A stretch of 31,057 nt of DNA from Roseburia_C sp051879315. Lineage in GTDB: Bacteria; Bacillota; Clostridia; Lachnospirales; Lachnospiraceae. A program made the translations under genes and the position numbers. The notes beneath the pieces were generated by a model. The model saw only the letters and a list, made by a program, of their open reading frames with translations. It was not told where the DNA came from and ran no database searches. The stretch's first letter is position 1, and every line of letters starts with the position of its first letter. Below, in pieces: positions 7,609 through 16,300 of this stretch. The stretch is from positions 1 through 31,057 of the forward strand of contig JBJELW010000031.1 of assembly GCA_051879315.1 (NCBI GenBank), in the 5' to 3' direction.

Positions 7609-8019
7609 TCAATGACGAACCCGTCTCTTAATGTCCTCGATGGTAGAGGAAATGGAATCCAGACGCATTAAAATCATGTCCATCCGCTCCTGTTCTCCTT
7701 CGTCAATGACACCATCTGCCATAATGTCAATCAATTCTTTGGATACATTCTCCATATCCTGTGCCGAACTTAAAAACTTTAAAATGACCCGGTCAAGGCT
7801 TTCCGTGCTATTGATCCTCGCACTTTTTTTCAACAGGTAATCAGTAGAAACTCCAAAAAAATTGCTGATGGCGATGACCTTATCTGTTTCCGGAAGTGTC
7901 GTTCCCAGTTCCCATTTGGATACGGCCTGTCTGCTAACCCCCAGCTTTTCTGCCAGACCTTCCTGTGAATATCCATATCGTGTTCTGAGTTCCAATAGTT
8001 TTTCCGCAAAATTCATCAT
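7609..8019 (-). CDS. XRE-family (Cro/C1-type HTH) transcriptional regulator
   Basis: 136 residues. The first 65 form a canonical XRE helix-turn-helix domain: LLELRTRYGYSQEGLAEKLG, then VSRQAVSKWELGTTLPETDK and a closing FFGVSTDYLLK. The remaining 70 residues are helical and acidic (DGVIDEGEQERMD, then LDSISSTIEDIKRRV), probably a dimerisation region; no ligand domain is visible. The first ATG of MM is used because GGAGG lies six bases upstream. It diverges from leuA across 239 bp full of inverted repeats and has its own promoter at 8037-8065. Autoregulation, and perhaps control of leuA and of the membrane protein downstream, is likely from position but not shown. Confidence 0.9.
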   Translation of the reverse strand: MMNFAEKLLELRTRYGYSQEGLAEKLGVSRQAVSKWELGTTLPETDKVIAISNFFGVSTDYLLKKSARINSTESLDRVILKFLSSAQDMENVSKELIDIMADGVIDEGEQERMDMILMRLDSISSTIEDIKRRVRH

Positions 8020-8036
8020 TCGTTACCTCCCACTTG

Positions 8037-8065
8037 ATTATATTTTAACAATATGTGAAATTCAA
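8037..8065 (-). promoter_or_regulatory. promoter of the XRE regulator gene
   Basis: Minus strand: -35 TTGAAT (8060-8065), exactly 17 bases, -10 TATAAT (8037-8042). The start of transcription would be near 8030, leaving a very short leader that begins at about the ribosome binding site. Confidence 0.6.
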
Positions 8066-8085
8066 CCTCTTGCAGCTAGCAATTT

Positions 8086-8107
8086 TGTCAACTTCAGGTT
8101 GACATAA
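8086..8107. promoter_or_regulatory. inverted-repeat operator TGTCAAC-N5-GTTGACA
   Basis: TGTCAACTTCAGGTTGACA (8086-8104) is a perfect seven-base inverted repeat around five bases. Its right half extended, GGTTGACATAA (8097-8107), recurs inverted as TTATGTCAACC at 8173-8183, an 11-base exact match 76 bp away. XRE repressors often bind GTTGACA/TGTCAAC-type sites, so this is a candidate site for the regulator at 7609-8019; the AraC domain of LeuA is the alternative. Confidence 0.55.
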
Positions 8108-8140
8108 GCTACTTGAGATATTCACCTGAAACATTTTGTA

Positions 8141-8169
8141 TTGTCGTCTATGAAAACCCAGAATAAATT
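8141..8169 (+). promoter_or_regulatory. weak candidate promoter of leuA
   Basis: -35 TTGTCG (8141-8146), 17-base spacer, -10 TAAATT (8164-8169), each four of six to consensus. If used, the palindromes at 8173-8204 lie at and just after the start of transcription, a good place for repression. No better promoter is visible, which would also fit activator dependence. Confidence 0.3.
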
Positions 8170-8172
8170 AAA

Positions 8173-8204
8173 TTATGTCAACCAAAATGATTAAATTTAA
8201 TCAT
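8173..8204. promoter_or_regulatory. operator half-site plus an 18-bp perfect palindrome upstream of leuA
   Basis: TTATGTCAACC (8173-8183) is the inverted copy of the half-site at 8097-8107. Three bases later comes ATGATTAAATTTAATCAT (8187-8204), an 18-base perfect palindrome that ends 54 bases before the leuA start. The palindrome is AT-rich and unlike the TGTCAAC sites, so it may be bound by a different protein. No T-box leader is present between it and the gene. Confidence 0.5.
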
Positions 8205-8258
8205 ACACATTTCTTTTTTTCTGTGTTAGCATAGCATTATTCAATGGAGGTAATAATT

Positions 8259-10253
8259 ATGAAAGGTTATGACAAATACGAACGCGGTTACTTTATGCCG
8301 CCTGAATGTACCTATGACTGGGTCAAAAAGGACTATATAGACACGCCACCAATCTGGTGCTCCGTGGATCTTCGCGACGGAAATCAGGCTTTGATCGAGC
8401 CCATGAGCTTAGATGAGAAGTTACAGTTTTTCGAGATGCTGGTAAAAATCGGATTCAAGGAGATTGAGGTAGGTTTCCCTGCCGCATCCGAGACAGAGTA
8501 CAACTTCATGCGGGCCTTGATTGAGCGCAACATGATTCCTGAGGATGTTACGGTTCAGGTACTGACTCAGGCCAGAGAGCATATTATCAAGAAAACTTTC
8601 GAGGCAGTAAAAGGTGCCCCTCATGCGGTGATCCATCTGTACAATTCCACATCCGTGGCGCAGCGGGAACAGGTATTTAAAAAGGATAAGGAACAGATCA
8701 AGCAGATTGCCATTGACGGTGCAAAATTATTAAAGAAGCTGGCAGATGAAACCGACGGAAACTTCTCTTTTGAATACAGTCCGGAAAGTTTCCACGGCAC
8801 CGAAGTGGACTATGCGTTGGAGGTATGTAACGCTGTTCTTGATGTATGGCAGCCCACGAAAGAGAACAAGGCCATCATCAACATCCCTGCCACAGTGGAA
8901 GCAGCAATGCCCCATGTATTTGCCACACAGATCGAATACCTCAACAAGAACATGAAGTACCGTGATGCAGTGATCTTATCACTTCATCCTCATAATGATC
9001 GCGGAACCGGTGTCAGTGATGCAGAGCTTGGTTTATTAGCCGGTGCAGACCGAATCGAAGGTACTCTGTTCGGTAACGGTGAGCGTACCGGTAATGTGGA
9101 TATTGTAACCCTTGCCATGAATATGTTTTCCCATGGCGTGAATCCCGGATTAGATTTTTCCAATATGCCCGAGATTCGTGCAAACTACGAAAAATTTACC
9201 CGTATGCATGTGTATGAGCGTCAGCCCTATGCAGGTGACCTGGTATTTACCGCATTTTCCGGTTCCCACCAGGATGCCATCGCCAAGGGTATGGCCTGGA
9301 GAGAGGAGAAGCATCTGAAGAAGTGGACAGTTCCCTACCTTCCGGTGGATCCGGTGGACGTGGGCCGCACCTATGATTCCGATGTAATCCGTATCAACAG
9401 CCAGTCCGGTAAGGGTGGCGTCAGCTATATTCTGAAACAGAACTTCGGAATCTCTCTCCCGGAAAAGATGCGGGAAGAGGTAGGCTATCTGGTAAAGCAT
9501 GTTTCCGACGAGGAGCACAAGGAGCTTTCGCCCCAGTGGGTATATGAGATTTTCGAGGATAAATATGTGAATCAGCAGCCCTATTTCACCATTCCGGAAT
9601 GCCACTTTAAGCAGGTGGACGGAATTATGGCCGAGGCTACTATCCAGCAGGGCGAGCGTGCTACTGCTGTTCATGCCAATGGCAACGGACGTTTAGATGC
9701 CGTCAGCAACATCATTAAGCAGTACTTCAACATCAGCTATGAATTATCCGTATATGAGGAGCACGCGTTATCCCAGGGTTCTTCCTCAAAGGCTATGACT
9801 TATGTAGGAATTACCTATCAGGAGAAAATGTACTGGGGCGTAGGAATCGATGACGATATCATCACCTCCTCCATCAATGCACTGGTGGTGGCTGTGAACC
9901 AGCTTCCCATGATCGGAACAGAAGAGAACGTTCCGGATGAACGCCTCACAGCTATGCAGAATTACATTCAGGCCAACTATCAGACAGTTACCTTAGAAGA
10001 CATGGCAAAGCAGTTCCATTTATCTGAGCCTTATATCTCCAAGTATATCAAGGAGAAATCCGGCAAGACCTTTGTGGAACTGGTGCAAAATGTAAAGATG
10101 AAAAAAGCCAGAACTTTATTAAAGAACGGTAATATGACCGTGGAGAATATCGCGTATGCAGTGGGCTATCAAAATGTAGAACATTTCAATCGCTTATTTA
10201 AGAAAAAATATGGTATGACACCGGTTCAGTACCGCAATTCAAAGGTTAAGTAA
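8259..10253 (+). CDS. leuA: 2-isopropylmalate synthase (type II LeuA) fused to an AraC-type HTH domain
   Basis: 664 residues. LeuA condenses acetyl-CoA with 2-oxoisovalerate, the first committed step of leucine synthesis. The TIM barrel shows DLRDGNQA (37-44), HPHNDRG with metal ligands His243 and His245, and FGNGERTGN. A LeuA-dimer allosteric domain (about 440-550), the usual leucine-binding feedback site, follows. Type II LeuA normally ends near 555; here the same frame continues into an AraC/XylS DNA-binding domain (559-664): first helix-turn-helix around 578-602 (LEDMAKQFHLSEPYISKYIK), second around 626-652 (VENIAYAVGYQNVEHFNRLF), ending GMTPVQYR. The ATG at 8259 has GGAGG eight bases upstream; the in-frame ATG at 8244 lies inside the ribosome binding site. 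No leuB, leuC or leuD is adjacent. I infer a leucine-responsive regulator that is also the enzyme. Confidence 0.93.
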   Translation: MKGYDKYERGYFMPPECTYDWVKKDYIDTPPIWCSVDLRDGNQALIEPMSLDEKLQFFEMLVKIGFKEIEVGFPAASETEYNFMRALIERNMIPEDVTVQVLTQAREHIIKKTFEAVKGAPHAVIHLYNSTSVAQREQVFKKDKEQIKQIAIDGAKLLKKLADETDGNFSFEYSPESFHGTEVDYALEVCNAVLDVWQPTKENKAIINIPATVEAAMPHVFATQIEYLNKNMKYRDAVILSLHPHNDRGTGVSDAELGLLAGADRIEGTLFGNGERTGNVDIVTLAMNMFSHGVNPGLDFSNMPEIRANYEKFTRMHVYERQPYAGDLVFTAFSGSHQDAIAKGMAWREEKHLKKWTVPYLPVDPVDVGRTYDSDVIRINSQSGKGGVSYILKQNFGISLPEKMREEVGYLVKHVSDEEHKELSPQWVYEIFEDKYVNQQPYFTIPECHFKQVDGIMAEATIQQGERATAVHANGNGRLDAVSNIIKQYFNISYELSVYEEHALSQGSSSKAMTYVGITYQEKMYWGVGIDDDIITSSINALVVAVNQLPMIGTEENVPDERLTAMQNYIQANYQTVTLEDMAKQFHLSEPYISKYIKEKSGKTFVELVQNVKMKKARTLLKNGNMTVENIAYAVGYQNVEHFNRLFKKKYGMTPVQYRNSKVK

Positions 10254-10280
10254 ATTGTTTTAACACATTGAGTTTCACAA

Positions 10281-10323
10281 AAAGCCATGGAGAAGGACTC
10301 ACGTCCACCCCATGGCTTTCTTG
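10281..10323. terminator. bidirectional terminator between leuA and the giant surface protein gene
   Basis: Perfect 10-base stem AAAGCCATGG/CCATGGCTTT (10281-10290 with 10310-10319) enclosing a smaller GGAC/GTCC stem. On the minus strand it continues as CTTTTTG, a better T run than on the plus strand, so it mainly ends the minus-strand gene and may also end leuA. Confidence 0.7.
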
Positions 10324-10351
10324 TACTTACTCTTTTCGGTTTAAGTTCCGC

Positions 10352-13300
10352 TTACCGGGATGCGGTCCAGGCTCCGCTGGCAGATACATAGTCACGTCCA
10401 ATCCATGTATTGGCAGCCATAGCTCCACTGGGATACATATAATACCAGGTTCCGCCGATCTGCTGCCAACCGGTGGCCATGGCTCCACTATCCTTCATGT
10501 AGTACCAGGTATCTCCACTCTTGATCCATCCGGTAACCATAGCTCCACTATCCTTCATATAGTACCAGGTTCCGCCAATCTGCTGCCAGCCTGTGAGCAT
10601 TGCTCCACTGCCGTTCATATAGTACCATTGCCCATTGATCAGGTTCCAGCCGGTGGCCATGGCTCCACTGTCTTTCATATAGTACCAGATTCCACCAATC
10701 TGTTGCCAGCCGGTTCTCATGCATCCATCATTTCCAAAATAGTACCAGGTTCCGCCCACCTGTTGCCAACCGGTAGTCATATAACCTGCTCCGTTAAAAT
10801 AGTACCAGGTTCCATCCAGTTCGAGCCAATCACTGGACACATAACCGCCATCCTCATACTCATACCACCATCCACTGGAAGACATTTTCCATGATCCTTG
10901 TGTTGCCGGTTGGAAAGTAGTCGCTGCCTGATATACCTGGTGTTCTTCATAATTCTGTCCACTTGCATACACCACAATCTGATAGGTTCCGGATGTATTA
11001 CCATGGTTTGCTGCATTCACACGGGCAATAAAGGTATCTCCGTCTACCCGTTCTGCGCTATAGTTATAGGCATCTGACTGGTCCGCTTTAGCCCAGACTC
11101 TGACACGAATACTATCTACGTAAACCGCTGTTTCATCAATAAGCACATCAAAGGTTCCTGCAGATTCGTTTTTATTCTGTATCAGTACATTGCGAACCGG
11201 ATCCTGAGCCTCTATCTTAAACTGTTTTGTCACAGTTCCCTGGTAATCTCCCCGTCCTACAATAGTTGCATTCCCGGTTCCCACATCCAGGTTGTTGCTA
11301 TAGGAAACTGCATAGTCCACACCCTGTGTCAATGCCTTATTGCCATCCTTGACTACCACCGGTGGTGTGATCAGCTTTCCGGTAAAGTTCTGACTGGAGA
11401 CCATATAGATGCTGCAGGAGGTAATGCTCTTTTGTACAATGGTAAAGTTCACCGTCTTGGAACCGGAATACTTACCCATACCGGACACAATCACAGACGC
11501 TGTACCTACATTGACATTATTGCGGTATACCACTGTATAATCTACATTTTTAGTTAATGTAACGCCATTGAATTTGACCACCGGCTCCGGAACAAATGCT
11601 TCTCCGGTATACTTATAAGATGCCGGTATTCCGGTCACCGTAGCTTTTTCTATGCTGTTTGTAATGGTAAACTTCTTTACGATGGTTCCTGTATAGTACT
11701 GGGTCAGTGGCCGGATGGTAATGGACGCATCCCCCACCGCTACATTGTTTGCATAGGTCACGCTGTAATCCACACCCCGCACCAGGGTATTTCCGCCGCA
11801 TGCCACTTTCTCCGTAGGTGTTATCGGAGAACCGGTATACAGTTGATCCGGGATATCGTCCACAATGGCAGTCTCTAAGCTGGCCACAATGTTGAAGTAA
11901 ACCTTCTTTGTCTGATCATAGTTTCCTAATCCTTTGATGATGACCCAGGATTCACCGGCTCTCAGGTTATTGCCGTTTACCACATCATAATCCACGCCTT
12001 TCACCAGACGTTTTCCATTGTCATAAATGGTAAGTTCCGGAATGATATAGTTTCCGGTATATTTCTGATCCGGAATTGCCTCTGCCACAGCATTGTTGAT
12101 ACTATGCTTGGTTACCCGGTAATATACGGTGATACTGTCCTTGTAATTTCCTGTCTCCGATGCAGTGATGGTGGCAGATGCCGTTCCAATCTCCACATTG
12201 TTCTCATAAATAACGGTATAGTATACGGGATCAATGACCCGTCCCGTAGTGGTATCAATAAGCTGCAGGTTCTCCGGATAAACAGCGCTTCCCGTGTAAT
12301 CCACATCATCATTTCCCTGAACCACAATATCGGAGGATGTCAGGGATTTTCTGGTAATCTCATAAGAAACCACAGCAGTTCCCACATAGCCGCCGCCATT
12401 GGCATCCGCTGTACCGGTAACACCGACATAAATACGGCCTGCATTCTGCATATTTGCCAGGCTGGCCGGAATCTGACATGATTCATCCAGATAATAGCCC
12501 ACCGTATAATCTCCAACGGTGTCCGCCGTCTGCTCTACCAGATACTCATTTTTTGCATTAAACTTCACCTTCAGATCCGTCGGTGTGGTGTCCTGCCCAT
12601 TGTAAACCTTGTCGCTGACTCCCGTAATGGTTACCGTGTCATTGGAAATCAGGGTACCGATGGTGAATGCTTCTTTCCGCATTCCGGTATAATTGCCGGT
12701 TCCGGTGAGCACCACATAACCGGTGCCGATACCTGTATTATTCTCATAATTAATACTGTAATCCGCTGCCGTCAACCGGACTGAAGTTGTTCCGTCGTCA
12801 AAATAAACGGTTGGCTGAGGAGAATAACTGGTTTTACCCTTGTCGTAAACATAATTGCGGTTCTTGGAATCAAATCCACTGTCCACCGTATCCGCCAATG
12901 TCACCTTAATGTCCCCGGAGCTGATATCCTTCGCAAAAATGGAGAAGAAAATATGATAAGATCCTTCATAGTTGTTGGTATCTATGGGTGTAAACTCCAT
13001 ATATGGTCCCGAAGTCCCATTCTGGCCCAACACAGCCGTATTGTTGTAATAGTTGACACTATACTCTCGCCCTGCCGTCAATTTGGAATCTTCGTCGATG
13101 GCAGACATATATACGGACACATCCGGACGGTAATCCGTCTGTCCCGGCACGTACTGGGGATTTTCCACCTGACTGTACACCAGATCATTCATATCGCGCT
13201 TCTTGATGGTAAAGAGTGCGTTCAGGCTTCCGGTGCAGCTTCCCGTGCCGCTGATGGATGCGTAAGGTGCGCCTGCTGCCGACTTGTCTGCAGCATTGAC

Positions 13301-16300
13301 ATTGTTGTAATAACCTGCCACCATGTAGTCAGTCCCTGCCTTAAGGGTCTTCTCCACCCCGTTTTCATCCAATATGGTAATGGTCACATCCGGCGTCAGT
13401 TCCTTTGCACTGTATGTCTGCTCCTCAATGGTACAGGTGGCCTGGGTAACCAGATCACGACTGGTAATGCCAAAGGATTTACTCAAGGTTCCGGTATAAT
13501 TTCCTTTTCCCTTGATGGTTATGGTCTCCGTACACCCTGCCGGTGCCATGGTAGGATTGGCTGCGCTGGTCTCATAAATCACTTCATAATTGGAAGGATC
13601 TATCACCGTGGTTCCATCACTCTTATAGACCACCATAGAATTTGGCTTAATCATACTTCCGGTGTAAACATAGGAATCCTTCACACCACCGATAACACAC
13701 TTTGAAATATCTATCTTATTGATGGTAAAGGGAATAAACTGACTGTCTCCGGTTATTCTTCCATCCTCTGTGGGCTTCACTTCCACATAGGGTCCCTGGA
13801 AACCGTTAGCAGCCCCCACCTCTGTATTATTGTGATAAATCACGGTATAATCCGTACCCTCTGTCAAAACAACTCCTGCGGTGGAATCGTCAGAACCGCC
13901 GGTGGGATAGATTACTTTGACAGTGGGTTTCACCTCATTGCCGTCATTGTAATCCCAGCTGGTTTTATTTAGTGTGATATTCAGCTTACTGCTGTCGTAC
14001 TTAATGCTGAAATTTGCTGTGGCGCTTCCCGCAAAATAGCTGCCCTCCTTGGCAGTAATGGTAACTGTAGCCCCATTATTTGACACTTTGTCCCCGTCTT
14101 TCACAGCAGAGACCACATAATCCACGCCTTCTGTCAACACACGACCATGGAATTTCACCACCATTCCCCGAATGGGCTGTGTCGTAGTATTGTAAGCGCT
14201 TCCGGTATAACTTTGATCCGGAATGGTGATCTCTGTATAGGTTGGATCACTCAGATCTCCAATGATTGCAAAATTCTTCTCCACCGTGCCATACCAATGT
14301 TTGTCATTATTACCGGTGAGAATCACAGTGGCAAGTCCGGGTTCTATATTATCCTTATAGTTAACAATATATTCGGTGCCACTGGTTAGTGTCTGATTAT
14401 TATATTTAGATATAATTTTAATTGTCCTGCTATCTAATGTAATTGCATTTCCCGTAAAATTCTCTGTCACGAGGGTGTTTTCATCCCCGATGGTAATGGT
14501 GGCATGCTCCTCTTTACTGAGATCTCCCGCAAAGTTAAAGGTAAAGCTGCGGGTTCCCGTATAATTACCTTCACCGGTTAGGGTGATGGTCTGCTCTCCC
14601 ACCCTAAGATCAACCGATGTGTCCGGTTCTGTGTAGGTATAATCCTGCCCTTTCACCAGTTCCACCGTTTGGGTGGTGATGCTATCCCGTCGGAAGGGCT
14701 GTTGCACCTTAAATATCATGGTCTTGCCCTTCTCATAGATGTAGTCCTTTCCCTCAATGTCAATGATAACACCACTGGTAGCGATATTAAGTGGTTCAAT
14801 GATAAATTGATTGCTGCCCTGTACTTCGCCGCCTGCAGCCACATACTGGCTGGAAAGTATGGTCCCTGTATAGTTTCCTTTTCCTGTCACCTTTACATAG
14901 ACCGTTCCTGCATTGGTGAGATTTTCATCCTTTGCGGAAGTGCTATATTCGGGATCCGCATATAAGGCAATCTCATAGGCATTGGAAGAAAGTGTGGTAA
15001 CAGAACCATCCTTCGTTTTGTATTCCAGTTTCACTGAGGGTCTCAGCACCTGATAGGAATATGTCTGACTGGGAATGTCTACCTTGAGATCCGTCAGGCT
15101 GGTAATCTGCTTGGGCTGAATGGTGAATGGAATAGTCAGACTGCCGGTATAATTGATTTCTGACGCCTTCAATGTGATGGTATGCTCACCTGCATTGATG
15201 TAGGCATCTCCGTCATAAATCTCATATTCCGAAGTGGACAGCACATGCTGACTGGTTCCCGATGCGTAATCATAGACGATTACACCCTTTCCGGTTCCGG
15301 CCTCGTAATATGTCACTGTGGTCCCTTCCGAATAAACATAATCTCCCACAATCTCTGCTTTAAGTTCAGACAGGGACTTTTTTGCAATGCTGGCGGAGCC
15401 TACTACCGAACCGTAGAATCCATCCTTTCCAGTGATACGGTAGTAGATTGTTCCTGCAGAAGAAAAGGCTGTATTTGTGGATCCAATTGGCTCCGTCCGC
15501 TGGCTGTCTTTGTAATAGGTAATGGTATATTTTACATCCACCCCTGTCGCAGAAACCTTCTGCTGAATTTCCTCTTTAATTTTATTCTCAATATCTGAAT
15601 AATAGGAAACAGCTCCCTGATAATCCACATTATAGGTCCATCCACTCACATCAAAGTCCTTGATATACTGGGTCAGATCCTTTCCAATGTGGAAACTTCC
15701 CACTATTTCCCCGGAGTAATTTCCTATACCCTGAAGTTTCACATAAACCAAACCGGCATCCGTCAGGGATTCCAACTCGGTGGTACACACCTCATCGGTA
15801 TAAAATTTTTCCACTTTATAGTCCGTATCCCGGATCAGAGTCTTAGTTCCATCGGTCAGAGTGATGTTTACCGCGGAGGCATCAATAGCACCGCCGGTAT
15901 AATCCACATCGGCAACGGATAATGACAAGCCTGCGATGGACTTTTGTGTAATGGTAAAGGTTGCAGTAATATCTGCATTTGGCGCCGTGCTGGCATAGTT
16001 ACCCTTTCCGGTAATGGTTACCGTATATTCACCTACGTTACAGGGTACCGCATCACTTGCCCCCTTCTTGTAGCTTACTTCGTAATCCACACCTTCCGTA
16101 AGGGTCCGTCCCTCATCCGTGATAGTAATCGCTGGCTTCTGAATTCCCCCGGTATAGGGTCTGCTCAGCTGAGAGGCATCATAATTCGCGGAGTCTGCCA
16201 CCAGGTTACACTGACAGTTGCTGATCATTTTGGGAATAATGCTGAAATATCCCTTCGCGATAACATCGGTTCCCAGGGTATAGTTGCCCTGAAGCAGAAT

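Noticed and set aside
8020..8258. T-box or leucine leader-peptide attenuator before leuA
   Set aside because: I looked for the T-box core (AGGGTGGAACCGCG-like), a specifier loop with a Leu codon, a terminator and runs of Leu codons. None is present; there is no hairpin followed by a T run before the start.
9930..10253. Separate AraC gene downstream of a shorter leuA
   Set aside because: The reading frame is open from the enzyme through the HTH domain, with no stop codon between them and no ribosome binding site or suitable start at the junction.
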